64,000 nt of DNA. It comes from Streptomyces sp. NBC_01237. Lineage in GTDB: Bacteria > Actinomycetota > Actinomycetes > Streptomycetales > Streptomycetaceae. The notes beneath the pieces are model-generated. The model saw nothing but the letters and a program-made list of their open reading frames with translations, was not told the DNA's origin and did not search any database. The stretch is from assembly GCF_035917275.1 (NCBI RefSeq), contig NZ_CP108509.1, forward strand, positions 1,364,001 to 1,428,000, given 5' to 3'. This document shows, one piece after another, positions 42,872 through 51,461 of the stretch. The first letter of the stretch is position 1, and each line of letters begins with the position of its first letter. Made by a program: the position numbers and the translations under genes.

Positions 42872-44356
42872 TCACCAGCCCGCGGGCGCGTAGTCCTTGA
42901 GGAAGCAGCCGTACAGCTCGTCGCCCTCTTCACCGCGCACGATCGGGTCGTAGACCCGGGCGGCGCCGTCGACCAGGTCGAGAGGAGCGTGGAAGCCCTC
43001 CTCGGCGAGGCGCATCTTGTCGGGGTGCGGACGCTCGTCCGTGATCCATCCGGTGTCGACGGCGGTCATCAGGATGCCGTCCTTCTCGAACATCTCCTGG
43101 GCGCTGGTGCGGGTCAGCATGTTCAGGGCGGCCTTGGCCATGTTGGTGTGCGGGTGCCCCGCGCCCTTGTAGCCGCGGCCGAAGACGCCCTCCATCGCGG
43201 AGACGTTCACCACGTACGCGCGCTTCGCGGCCGTCGCCGCCATCGCCGGGCGGAGCCGGCTGATCAGGATGAAGGGCGCGGTCGAGTTGCAGAGCTGGAC
43301 CTCCAGGAGCTCGATCGGCTCGACCTCCTCGACCGTCTGGATCCAGCTGTTGGTGTCGTGCAGGTCCGGTACGAGGCCGCCCGCGTCGATCGCGGTGCCC
43401 GCGGCGATGCGTTCCAGCGACGCCGAGCCCGTGACCAGGGCCAGCTCGGTGACGTCCTGCGCGGTCAGCCCTTCCTTGCGGGCGGCGGGCAGCGCCGCCA
43501 CCCGGTCCACGCTGCCGCTGCCGAAGGTGCCGATGACCTGGGCGGCGGGCAGCTCGCCCGCGGGCAGCGGCGCCGACTCGGCGCCGACCAGCTCGCTGTA
43601 CGCCTGCGGGGACCGGCGCACGGTCTGCGCGGCGTTGTTGATCAGAATGTCCAGGGGCCCCTCGGCGGCGACCGAGTCCGCGAGGGCCACGACCTGGGCG
43701 GGGTCCCGGAGGTCGATGCCGACGATCTTCAGCCGGTGGATCCACTCGTCGCTGTCCGGCATCGCCTTGAAGCGGCGGATCGCGTCGTTGGGGAAGCGCG
43801 TGGTGATGGTGGTGTGCGCGCCGTCGCGCAGCAGCCTCAGCGCGATGTACATGCCGATCTTCGCCCGGCCGCCGGTGAGCAGCGCACGGCGCCCCGTGAG
43901 GTCGGTCCTGGCATCGCGCCGGGCCCGGTTCTCCTTGGCGCACCGCCGGCAGAGCTGGTGGTAGAACGCGTCGACCTCGACGTACCGGGTCTTGCAGATG
44001 TAGCAGGACCGGGGCCGCTGGAGCACCCCGGCGATCTCGGCGGCGGCCGAGGACGAGGGCAGGACGCCCTGCGTCTCGTCGTCGATGCGCTCGGCGGAGC
44101 CGGTCGCGGTGGCTTCGGTGACGGCCTTGTCGTGCGCGGTCTTCGCGGCCCGGCGCTCCTGGCGGCGGCGCTGCTTCACCGTGCGGTAGATACCGGCGGT
44201 GGCCCGGCGTACGGCGATGGCGTCCGGGTGGTCGACGTCGATGGTGTCGAGTTCGTCGAGCACGCTCAGGCAGACGGCCAGGCGCTCCGGGTCGATTCCG
44301 GCACCGAACTCATCGATTCCGGGAGCGAGCTCCGGACTGTCCTCTGTCACCGTCAT
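42872..44356 (-). CDS. SDR-fold protein with N-terminal zinc ribbon, catalytic Tyr absent
   Basis: The 494-residue protein has an acidic N-terminus, a charged helical region, then a zinc ribbon with CxxC pairs (SCYICKTRY and LCRRCAKEN, about residues 120-145), then an SDR domain from about 160. The nucleotide loop is LLTGGRAKIGMYIALRLL and the conserved ILINNAAQTVRR is present. In the catalytic region VVNVSAMEGVFGRGYKGAG keeps a serine, but the YxxxK site reads TNMAK, so the tyrosine is replaced by threonine. This suggests a regulatory or binding role rather than normal oxidoreductase. ATG 44356 follows AGAGGAACGG. Confidence 0.85.
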   Translation of the reverse strand: MTVTEDSPELAPGIDEFGAGIDPERLAVCLSVLDELDTIDVDHPDAIAVRRATAGIYRTVKQRRRQERRAAKTAHDKAVTEATATGSAERIDDETQGVLPSSSAAAEIAGVLQRPRSCYICKTRYVEVDAFYHQLCRRCAKENRARRDARTDLTGRRALLTGGRAKIGMYIALRLLRDGAHTTITTRFPNDAIRRFKAMPDSDEWIHRLKIVGIDLRDPAQVVALADSVAAEGPLDILINNAAQTVRRSPQAYSELVGAESAPLPAGELPAAQVIGTFGSGSVDRVAALPAARKEGLTAQDVTELALVTGSASLERIAAGTAIDAGGLVPDLHDTNSWIQTVEEVEPIELLEVQLCNSTAPFILISRLRPAMAATAAKRAYVVNVSAMEGVFGRGYKGAGHPHTNMAKAALNMLTRTSAQEMFEKDGILMTAVDTGWITDERPHPDKMRLAEEGFHAPLDLVDGAARVYDPIVRGEEGDELYGCFLKDYAPAGW

Positions 44357-44579
44357 TGCCGTTCCTCTGCCATTTGTCCCTGCGGGCCACATGTCACCGC
44401 AGGCCGAAACACCCCGGTCAAGTCTGCCATGCGCCGGACGCTGCTCCATTCGTGGCTTTCCTGCCTGATTCGGCCGGTGCGTCCGGGCCGGATCGAGAAG
44501 AATCGCGTTCAGGTGGCATGGCCCCCGGATTGCTGGGCAGGCGCGGATCGACACATCCGACGGCAGGGAGGGCGACACC

Positions 44580-45431
44580 ATGGCGGCCATGTCCGTGCGA
44601 ACCACCGGAGCCGACCCGGGCACACTGCCCTGGATCGAGGAGACCGGAAAGGTCGCGCCACAGGACGCCCGCGCGTTGTCGAAGGTCTTCTTCGACCGGC
44701 TCCAGGTCCTTGAGGAGGGCACGCACGAATACCAGTACGCGCGCAACACCCTCATCGAGATGAACCTGTCGCTGGTCCGCTTCGCCGCCTCCCGGTTCCG
44801 CAATCGCGGCGGTGACGACACCGAGGACATCATCCAGGTCGGCACCATCGGGCTGATCAAGGCGATCGACCGCTTCGATCTCTCGCGCGAGGTCGAGTTC
44901 GCGACCTTCGCCGTGCCGTACATCGTCGGCGAGATCAAGCGCTTCTTCCGCGACACGACCTGGTCCGTGCATGTCCCCCGGCGGCTCCAGGAGCTGCGGG
45001 TGGACCTCGCGAAGGCGAAGGAGCAGCTGTCGGCGGAGCTGGACCGCGAGCCCACGGTCAAGGAGCTCGCCGCGCGTCTGGACCTTCCCGAGGAAGAGAT
45101 CATCGAGGGTCTGGTGGCGGCCAACGGCTACTCGGCCGGCTCTCTCGACACACCGTCGGCCGACAGCGACTCCGGGCAGGAGCAGCGGGCGTACGCGGAT
45201 CTGCTCGGCGAGCGTGACCCCGGCATGGAGACCGTCGAGAATCTGCACGCCCTGGCACCGCTCCTGGAGCAGTTGGACGCGCGTGAGCGCAGAATCGTCC
45301 AGATGCGGTTCGGGGACGAGATGACGCAGTCGCAGATCGGTGCGGAGCTGGGGGTCTCCCAGATGCATGTGTCGCGGCTGCTGTCGCGGATCGTGCAGCG
45401 TCTGCGCGAGGGGATGTCCGTGGAGGCCTGA
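44580..45431 (+). CDS. RNA polymerase sigma factor, SigB/SigF/SigG group
   Basis: The 283-residue sigma factor has regions 2 (LIEMNLSLVRFAASRFRNRG, DTEDIIQVGTIGLIKAIDRF, TFAVPYIVGEIKRFFRD), 3 (RRLQELRVDLAKAKEQLSAE) and 4 (ERRIVQMRFGDEMTQSQIGA, VSQMHVSRLLSRIVQRL). This is the Streptomyces SigB-type family that acts in stress and morphological development and is controlled by anti-sigma kinases and PP2C phosphatases. Both a phosphatase and an RsbW-like ATPase gene lie within 2 kb. The start ATG has GGGAGGGCGACACC upstream. Confidence 0.94.
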   Translation: MAAMSVRTTGADPGTLPWIEETGKVAPQDARALSKVFFDRLQVLEEGTHEYQYARNTLIEMNLSLVRFAASRFRNRGGDDTEDIIQVGTIGLIKAIDRFDLSREVEFATFAVPYIVGEIKRFFRDTTWSVHVPRRLQELRVDLAKAKEQLSAELDREPTVKELAARLDLPEEEIIEGLVAANGYSAGSLDTPSADSDSGQEQRAYADLLGERDPGMETVENLHALAPLLEQLDARERRIVQMRFGDEMTQSQIGAELGVSQMHVSRLLSRIVQRLREGMSVEA

Positions 45432-45463
45432 CCCCGGCCCACCACCACCGTTCCGTTCGCCGC

Positions 45464-45522
45464 CCGCCGCCGTCCGCCCCGTCCCTCCGTCCGCCGCCGT
45501 CCGCCCGTCCCTCCGTCCGCCG
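45464..45522. repeat. Short GC-rich tandem repeat downstream of the sigma factor
   Basis: Two copies of about 27 bases (CCGCCGCCGT-CCGCC-C(C)-GTCCCTCCGT) at 45464-45490 and 45491-45516 are followed by a partial third. The second copy lacks one C. The repeat is non-coding, between the sigma factor stop and the phosphatase gene. Confidence 0.6.
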
Positions 45523-45637
45523 CTGTCATGCTCGTCCTCCTCGCCCGCTCTACGCCGGAGCGCGCCGGGTCGCATATGCTGCCCTGCGGTACAGCGCCGG
45601 GTGACCCGCGCCGTCGTGCGAGCGAGGGGGTGGAGGG

Positions 45638-46939
45638 GTGGCCGAGCTCCCTGCGGATGCCGTGGTGCATCCTTCCGGCTCGGTGGCGCTTCCCGGGCAG
45701 TCCGGGGCGCGGCGGGCGGACGGCGGCTCCGTCTGGGACGTCGACGCCGCGATCCTGCTGATCGAGGACGGCTCCGGGGACGCGGTCCTGATCGCGGAGA
45801 TGCTGGCCGACAGCGAACTGGATTCCGGCCTCACCTGGTGCAGGACCCTGGACGAGGCGCGGCGGTTCCTGAGCACCTGCCGGACACCCAGCTGTGTGCT
45901 GCTCGATCTCCACCTTCCGGATGTGCACGGCCAGGACGCCGTCACCCAGCTCCTCGACTCCTCGCCGGACGCCGCGATCGTCGTACTGACCGGCAGGGCC
46001 GAGGCCGACGCCGGTCTCTCCGCGGTGGCGGCCGGTGCCCAGGACTATCTGGTCAAGGCCCGGCTCGATCCGGAATCGCTGGGCCGCGCCGTCCGCTACG
46101 CCCTCCAGCGCAAGCAGGTGGAACGGGCGGCGGCCGCGTTGCGCGCCAACCGGCTGACGGCGCAGGAGAACGCCCGCCTGGAGCGCGGTCTGCTGCCCGT
46201 CCCCCTCCTCCTGGACGACGGTTTCCAGGCGGTGGCACGGTACGAACCGGGCCGGGCCCACGGCCTGTTGAGCGGTGACTTCTACGACGTGGTGCAGACC
46301 GCCGACGGCACGGTGCACGCGGTGATCGGGGATGTGTCGGGGCACGGGGCGGCCGAGGCCGCGCTCGGTGTCTGCCTGCGGGTCGCGTGGCGCACGGCGG
46401 TCCTGTGCGGCACGGACCAGCGGGAACAGATGGGGCTGCTGGAACAGATGCTGGTCGCCGAGCGGGCCGATCCACGGGTCTTCGCCACCGTGAACTCGCT
46501 CGTCTTCTCCCCCGACCGCCGCCAGGTCCAGGTGCTGCGGGCCGGGCACCCCGGGCTGCTGCTGCGCGACGGTCCGGACGTGCGCTGGATCGAACCCGCG
46601 CACGGGATGGCACTGGGCCTGCTGCCGGGCACCTGCCGCTGGACCACCACCGTGGTGCCGCTGCCCGTGGACAGCCATGTCGTGATGTTCACCGACGGGC
46701 TCTTCGAAGGGCACACGGGGCCGGATACGCGGCTCGGCGAGGACGGTCTGCTGGCGATGGCACAGGAGTCCGGGACGCTGCCCGCCCGCGCGTTCGTGGA
46801 CACCCTCGTCGCCGGCGCGGCTCGGGCCGCGTCCCCGTACGGCGGTCTCGCCGACGATGTGGCGGTGCTGCACCTGGGCTGGCCCGGGGGCGGCGCCGGG
46901 GGCGGATCGCCCGCCGGAAGCACGTCGGTGGCCAGGTGA
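45638..46939 (+). CDS. Receiver domain-PP2C (SpoIIE-type) phosphatase, RsbU/RsbP-like
   Basis: The 433-residue protein has an N-terminal receiver domain (AILLIEDGSGDAVLIAEMLA, phosphoacceptor aspartate in CVLLDLHLPDVHG, lysine in DYLVKARLD) and a C-terminal SpoIIE-type phosphatase (GLLSGDFYDVVQTADGTVHA, VIGDVSGHGAAEA, MFTDGLFEGHTG, LADDVAVL). Phosphorylation of the receiver would control dephosphorylation of an anti-anti-sigma factor. GTG 45638 is the start; its ribosome binding site GGAGG is closer than ideal. It is downstream of the SigB-type sigma gene and upstream of an RsbW-like kinase gene. Confidence 0.93.
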   Translation: MAELPADAVVHPSGSVALPGQSGARRADGGSVWDVDAAILLIEDGSGDAVLIAEMLADSELDSGLTWCRTLDEARRFLSTCRTPSCVLLDLHLPDVHGQDAVTQLLDSSPDAAIVVLTGRAEADAGLSAVAAGAQDYLVKARLDPESLGRAVRYALQRKQVERAAAALRANRLTAQENARLERGLLPVPLLLDDGFQAVARYEPGRAHGLLSGDFYDVVQTADGTVHAVIGDVSGHGAAEAALGVCLRVAWRTAVLCGTDQREQMGLLEQMLVAERADPRVFATVNSLVFSPDRRQVQVLRAGHPGLLLRDGPDVRWIEPAHGMALGLLPGTCRWTTTVVPLPVDSHVVMFTDGLFEGHTGPDTRLGEDGLLAMAQESGTLPARAFVDTLVAGAARAASPYGGLADDVAVLHLGWPGGGAGGGSPAGSTSVAR

Positions 46940-47083
46940 GCGTACGGAGCGGGACGGACCCCGTAGGATTTCGCCGTCACGGTCCGAGGCTGCCGGAATC
47001 CGGTCGGAGTGAGATGTCCGGACGCGGGTAGACGACCGGCGAGAAAATGTATTCGACCATCCGCAGCGTCCTGGCTGGAGCCT

Positions 47084-47539
47084 ATGAACGAACAGGTCAC
47101 CTCGCGACCGGCCGGCCGCTCCGAAGAGCCACGGCCCACCGAGGTTCTGCACAGCGCCGAGGTGTTCGGCGGCGAGCCGGGCTGCATCGCGCAGGCCCGC
47201 GCCCTGGCCGACCGGTTTCTGGCGCGGCTCGCCGCCGAGTGGCTGGCGGTGCTGGGAGAGCACACCCGCAACGACCTGATGCTGGCGGTCAGCGAACTGG
47301 TCACCAACGCCGACCGGTACAGCCACGGCCCGTACCTGCTGGAGCTGGAGGGCACCGCCGAGCGCATCAGCGTCACGGTGTACGACAGCAGCACGGCGCT
47401 GCCGGTGATCTACGAGCCCGACCCGACCCGGCCGGGCGGCCACGGCATGGAGATCGTCTTCGCCGTGTGCGACCGGCTGACCGCCGAGCGGGTGCCGGTC
47501 GGCAAGCGCATCCGCGCGGAGTTCGAGCTGAGCAGCTGA
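47084..47539 (+). CDS. RsbW-like anti-sigma ATPase
   Basis: The 151-residue protein has the HATPase_c_2 fold of anti-sigma kinases: CIAQARALADRFLARLA, LMLAVSELVTNADRYSHGPY (N-box), and RPGGHGMEIVFAVCDRL (G-box). Such kinases bind and inhibit a SigB-type sigma factor and phosphorylate the anti-anti-sigma factor. ATG 47084 is favoured with GGAG just upstream; the longer frame from 47009 is out of family. It directly follows the phosphatase gene on the same strand, giving a sigma-phosphatase-kinase group without a visible STAS protein. Confidence 0.9.
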   Translation: MNEQVTSRPAGRSEEPRPTEVLHSAEVFGGEPGCIAQARALADRFLARLAAEWLAVLGEHTRNDLMLAVSELVTNADRYSHGPYLLELEGTAERISVTVYDSSTALPVIYEPDPTRPGGHGMEIVFAVCDRLTAERVPVGKRIRAEFELSS

Positions 47540-47557
47540 ACGCCGTGGCCCCCGGTC

Positions 47558-48250
47558 TCAGCGCGGGGCGGGCGGCGCGTCGAAGACGCAGTCGCCGCAC
47601 AGACCGCCGTCCGGGCAGCGGTAGTACAGGCAGCAGCTGCGCCGTCGGAACGCAGGACCGTGCGGAGCCCCGGTGGCCCGCAGGTCCGGATGGTCGAAGA
47701 GTTCGGCCGCCAGCGCGCGGGCCCGCTCCGCGACGTCCGGACGGGAGTTGGCGCGCGACCAGGTGACGAGTTCGCGCACGGCACCGGCGAGCGCTGAGCC
47801 CGCGTTGCCCCACAGCAGCCGCGGGGAGATGTTCCCGCCGCGGCGCATCGCGTCGGCGAGCGGCACGAGGTGCCCGTACTGGACGGCTTCGCGGAGCCGC
47901 TCGGCGGTGCCCGGCAGCGCGGCGGGGTCCGGCAGCCGGAGGTCGTCGGGCGAGGTGCGTCCCGGGTCCCACCACAGAGCGCCGGGCGCGATGTCAGGGA
48001 AGCGTCCGGACAGCGCGGCCGGTCCCAGCGCGACGGACCAGAGCCGGGCCGCGAGACCCAGGTGGGCGATGGAGGCGGCGACCCGGCGCTCGGGCGCCCG
48101 GAGCCGGGCGGCGACCGTGTCGATACGGGCCGTGAGCGGCGCCGTGTCCCCCGCGTACAGCCGCGCCAGCGGGCGGTGCGCGCCCTCGGGCACCGGGGCG
48201 GTGCTGAGCGCGAAGAATCCGCCCACCGACGCCGCTCGGGTCAGATCCAT
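47558..48250 (-). CDS. FhuF-like ferric-iron reductase family protein with 2Fe-2S site
   Basis: The 230-residue protein ends with RRSCCLYYRCPDGGLCGDCVF, the C-C-x10-C-x2-C cluster motif of FhuF-type siderophore reductases, which hold an unusual 2Fe-2S cluster. The helical N-terminal 170 residues match the FhuF core loosely (SIAHLGLAARLWSVALGPAA, GNISPRLLWGNAGSALAGAV). It may release iron from siderophores in the cytoplasm. No siderophore operon or DmdR-type site is seen close by. It is divergent from the DMT transporter. Confidence 0.85.
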   Translation of the reverse strand: MDLTRAASVGGFFALSTAPVPEGAHRPLARLYAGDTAPLTARIDTVAARLRAPERRVAASIAHLGLAARLWSVALGPAALSGRFPDIAPGALWWDPGRTSPDDLRLPDPAALPGTAERLREAVQYGHLVPLADAMRRGGNISPRLLWGNAGSALAGAVRELVTWSRANSRPDVAERARALAAELFDHPDLRATGAPHGPAFRRRSCCLYYRCPDGGLCGDCVFDAPPAPR

Positions 48251-48384
48251 GCTCGGCTCCCCTCGGACCCCTCACGGCCCGTACGTCCGGTTCCGGCCAC
48301 TCGACGTACCGGATCAGCGGCTCACCGTATCCGCAGGGGGACAACTTCTGAGCCCTGGGGGCAGGAGGACTACCGTCAGGAGGA

Positions 48385-48422
48385 GGACGTAGGACTTACG
48401 TCCGTACTACTAGAGCAGTACG
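48385..48422. promoter_or_regulatory. Overlapping inverted repeats upstream of the DMT transporter
   Basis: GGACGTA-GGACT-TACGTCC (48385-48403) and CGTACT-N8-AGTACG (48403-48422) share one base. The core GGAC-TTAC-GTCC resembles the central part of a DosR/DevR-type box. They lie 60-100 bases before the DMT start and about 135 after the FhuF-like start on the other strand. Binding factor unknown. Confidence 0.45.
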
Positions 48423-48480
48423 CCGAATCGCCGCCTCAAGGACGACGACGCGGCGGCCTTGACGGGACATCGTGGTGTAC

Positions 48481-49758
48481 ATGAGTTCCCTCGCGCTGTC
48501 TGTGCTGCTGTCACTGATCTCCGCGGTCGCCTATGCGGCCGGGGCGATCGTCCAGGAGCGCGTGGCCGCGGCCGGTGACGGCCGCTCGTACGCACCCCTG
48601 CGCAACGCCGCCTGGTGGGCGGCGGTGGCCCTGAACGGGATCGGCGCGCTCCTGCACGTGGTGGCCCTGGCCTACGGGCCGCTGAGCCTCGTCCAGCCGC
48701 TCGGCGCCCTGACGATCGTGTTCGCCCTGCCGATGGCGGCACTCTTCGTACGCCGCAGGGCGGGCGCCACCGCCTGGCGCGGCGCGATCATGGCGACGGT
48801 CGGACTGGCCGGTCTGCTGGCCCTGACCGGGAACGCGGCGTCGCACACGCTGGGCGGCCCGGAGCAGCTGATGCTGGCGACCGTGACGTTCGGTGCGGTG
48901 GTGGCGCTCTTCCTCCTCGCCCAGGGGCTGCACCGGCCGATGCTGCGCAGCGTGGTCCTGGCCACCGGCGCCGGGGTCGCGTTCGGTATGGCGTCGGTGT
49001 TCACCAAGACCGTGGCCATGGAGTGGACGTCCGGCTCGTTGCGCTCGGGTCTGCCGCCGCTGCTGGTGATCGCGGGGCTCGCGGCGGCCGGTCTGCTGCT
49101 GTCCCAGGCCGCGTACCGCGGTGCGGGGCTGACCGCTCCGCTGGCGACGGTGACCGTGGTGAACCCGGTGGTCGCCGCCGCGGTGGGCATCACGCTGTTC
49201 GGCGAGCACTTCCGCTACGGATGGACGGGCACCGTGCTGGCGCTCTCCTGCGGTGCGCTGGCCGCGGGTGGTCTGATCCTGCTGACGACGGAACGTCTCG
49301 GCGCCGAGCGCGCGGGGGCCGCGGAGCGGGCAGGGGCGCACACGGGCCCCGAGGCGCCCGAGGACGCCGGGAGGGCCACGGAGGGCGGGATGAGCACCGG
49401 AGGCGGCGAGAGGGCCCCCGAGGGCCCTGCCGGAGCCGACTCCGTTCCGGCGTCCAGGCCGCCGGTGACGCTGCGAGGTGCCGCGCCGGGGGGCCGGTCG
49501 AGGCTCCGCCTGCCCGAGCCGCCCCGGCCCGCTTCCGCCGACACCGCCGGAACCGGTGGGGCTCGGACCGCTGCTTCCGGTGCCGCCGGGGAGGAGGCCC
49601 CTTCGACGGGGCCGTTTCCGGCGCCGCATTCCCTGCCCCTGTCCGTGACCGTGCCGCTGGGACGCGGCGCGCGGCGCGTGGTGTTCGGCGACGCCCGGCC
49701 CGCTGCGGGGCGGGCACGCCGCGAGGATTTAGCCGCCGCTGTCGGTACGGAGCCATAG
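48481..49758 (+). CDS. DMT (EamA-type) membrane transporter with long low-complexity tail and TTA codon
   Basis: The first 280 residues form ten helices in two EamA-like halves (LSLISAVAYAAGAIVQERVA; PLSLVQPLGALTIVFALPMA; second half FGMASVFTKTVAMEW, PLATVTVVNPVVAAAVGITL FGEHF). The remaining 145 residues are hydrophilic and rich in Ala, Gly, Pro, Glu and Arg. Codon 417 is TTA (49729-49731, in frame), which in Streptomyces is read only by bldA tRNA. The start is uncertain: ATG 48481, or GTG 48475/48472 which lie at a better distance from GACGGGA. The transported substrate is unknown. Confidence 0.85.
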   Translation: MSSLALSVLLSLISAVAYAAGAIVQERVAAAGDGRSYAPLRNAAWWAAVALNGIGALLHVVALAYGPLSLVQPLGALTIVFALPMAALFVRRRAGATAWRGAIMATVGLAGLLALTGNAASHTLGGPEQLMLATVTFGAVVALFLLAQGLHRPMLRSVVLATGAGVAFGMASVFTKTVAMEWTSGSLRSGLPPLLVIAGLAAAGLLLSQAAYRGAGLTAPLATVTVVNPVVAAAVGITLFGEHFRYGWTGTVLALSCGALAAGGLILLTTERLGAERAGAAERAGAHTGPEAPEDAGRATEGGMSTGGGERAPEGPAGADSVPASRPPVTLRGAAPGGRSRLRLPEPPRPASADTAGTGGARTAASGAAGEEAPSTGPFPAPHSLPLSVTVPLGRGARRVVFGDARPAAGRARREDLAAAVGTEP

Positions 49759-49852
49759 GCGCACGACGCGGGTGCGCGCCGGCATCACGAGCGCACCCCC
49801 GCGGACGCGGTCCGCACTGCGGGAACGCACCGCGCGGACGCGGACCGTCGTC

Positions 49853-51220
49853 TCAGACGTTGACGCCGCCCGCCCTGAGGTAGGCCAGCGGGTCGACGTC
49901 CGACCCGTAGCCGGGGCCCAGACGGATCTCGAAGTGCAGGTGCGGGCCCGTGCTGTTGCCCGTGGAGCCCGAGCGGGCGATCCGCTGTCCGCTGGAGACC
50001 TTCTGCCCCTCGCGCACATGGAGCGCGGAGAGATGCGCGTACTGGCTGTACTTGCCGTCACTGTGCCGGATGACGACCTGGTAGCCGTAGGCCCCCGCCC
50101 AGCCTGCCGAGACGACCTTCCCCGAGGCCACGGACTTCACCGACGTGCCGGTGGGGACCGGGAAGTCGACGCCCGTGTGGTAGCCGCTGGACCATGAACC
50201 GGCCTGCCGGTACTGGGTTCCGGTACGGGCGGACACAGGGGCACTGAGACCGGAGTGCTTCTCCGCGCGCTCCGGGGCCCGGTGCTCCTTCTTCGGTTCC
50301 GGTTTCCTCTTCGGTTCGGCCTTGCTCTTCTGCTGGGGCCTGCTCTTCGGTGCGGGCTCGGCGGCCTGCCTGACCGGCGCCTCGGCCACCGGCGCGGCCG
50401 CCCGCTTCGGCTTCGCCTCGGGCGTGGCCGACTGTTCGGGCTTCGCCTGCTCGGCCTTCTCCGCCTGCTTCTTCGGCTTCGGGACGGGCTTCGCCGGCTC
50501 CGTACGGGAGCCGTCGTCCGCCGTCGGCTTCGCCCCGGCCTTCGGTGCGCGGGCCACGTCGAGGCTCAGCCGCTGCCCGGGGAAGATGAGGTCCGGATCG
50601 CCGCCGACCACCGTGCGGTTCGCCGCGTACAGCCGCTGCCAGCCGCCCTGGAGCCGTTCGGCGGCCGCGATCCCGGAGAGCGAGTCGCCGCTCGCCACGG
50701 TGTACGACTCGTGCTTGCCGGGCGCCGTCGTCGGTGAGGTGGACACCTTGCCGGTCCGCGGTGCTCTCGCCGGGGCGGCCTTCTTCGGGGCCTGGGCCGG
50801 CCTGCTGCCCGCGGCCTGGGGGGAGATGTCGGGGGCGTCGCCACCCCGCGTGAGGCCCGCGCTCACCGAGCACGTGGGCCAGGCGCCGGGTCCCTGCCCG
50901 TCCAACACCTTCTCGGCGACGGCGATCTGCTGGTCCTTGGTCGCCAGGTCGGCGCGCTGCGCGAAGGCGGTGCCGCCGTACGCCGCCCAGGTGGAACCGG
51001 TGAACTGGAGGCCGCCGTAGTAGCCGTTGTCGGTGTTGATGTGCCAGTTGCCGGACGACTCGCAAGCGGCGACCTTCTCCCAGACATCGGTGGAAGCGGC
51101 CCCGGCGGAGGCTGCGGTGATGAGCGGAAGCGCAAGGCCCGCACCGCTCGCCGTCACCGTGAGCGAGGCTCGGTTGATCCGACTGGGCTGATACCGGCGG
51201 TGCCGTCCGTTTGCGGCCAT
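49853..51220 (-). CDS. rpfD: Resuscitation-promoting factor with LysM and M23 peptidase domains (RpfD-like)
   Basis: The 455-residue secreted wall hydrolase has a signal peptide to about residue 42, an Rpf transglycosylase-like domain (VWEKVAACESSGNWHINTDN GYYGGLQFTGSTWAAYGG), a LysM (ESYTVASGDSLSGIAAAERL), a long Lys/Pro/Ala/Glu linker, and a C-terminal M23 (LytM) domain with HTGVDFPVPTGTSVKSVASG and STGPHLHFEIRLG zinc ligands. The glycan-cleaving and peptide-cleaving activities in one protein suit spore germination or wall growth. The architecture matches S. coelicolor RpfD from memory. GGGGGAG precedes ATG 51220. Confidence 0.92.
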   Translation of the reverse strand: MAANGRHRRYQPSRINRASLTVTASGAGLALPLITAASAGAASTDVWEKVAACESSGNWHINTDNGYYGGLQFTGSTWAAYGGTAFAQRADLATKDQQIAVAEKVLDGQGPGAWPTCSVSAGLTRGGDAPDISPQAAGSRPAQAPKKAAPARAPRTGKVSTSPTTAPGKHESYTVASGDSLSGIAAAERLQGGWQRLYAANRTVVGGDPDLIFPGQRLSLDVARAPKAGAKPTADDGSRTEPAKPVPKPKKQAEKAEQAKPEQSATPEAKPKRAAAPVAEAPVRQAAEPAPKSRPQQKSKAEPKRKPEPKKEHRAPERAEKHSGLSAPVSARTGTQYRQAGSWSSGYHTGVDFPVPTGTSVKSVASGKVVSAGWAGAYGYQVVIRHSDGKYSQYAHLSALHVREGQKVSSGQRIARSGSTGNSTGPHLHFEIRLGPGYGSDVDPLAYLRAGGVNV

Positions 51221-51461
51221 GACTTGGCTCCCCCACTGACAGGTAGGACACTCGCAAGCGGCCAACTTAGGCCCACCTGAAGGACGGTGACAAGGGACCG
51301 AATTGTCTCGGCCTTCTCCGGCGCGTCCATGGCCGGTTTCCGCCCTCCGCCGGGAGATCGGACACCGGCCGACAGCCCCGCGCGGGAGATCTCCGCACCG
51401 CGCCCGGCCCCCGGACGGACGGGAACCCGCGTCGCCCGACGGCGACGCGGGCCCCGGTGAA
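51221..51461. other. Region between rpfD and protease, without gene
   Basis: These 241 bases hold the rpfD upstream region and the downstream region of the protease gene. A ydaO-type riboswitch, known before some rpf genes, was looked for and not recognised. The 3' end of the protease is followed by a GC-rich segment without a clear hairpin. Confidence 0.3.

Noticed and set aside
45464..45522. Regulatory direct repeat for the phosphatase gene
   Set aside because: It is a GC-only low-complexity tandem with an uneven unit length and lies next to the sigma stop; no binding-site features are seen.
51221..51300. ydaO-type cyclic-di-AMP riboswitch before rpfD
   Set aside because: The 80 bases immediately before the start show none of the conserved segments of that class; a covariance-model search would be needed to exclude a divergent one.
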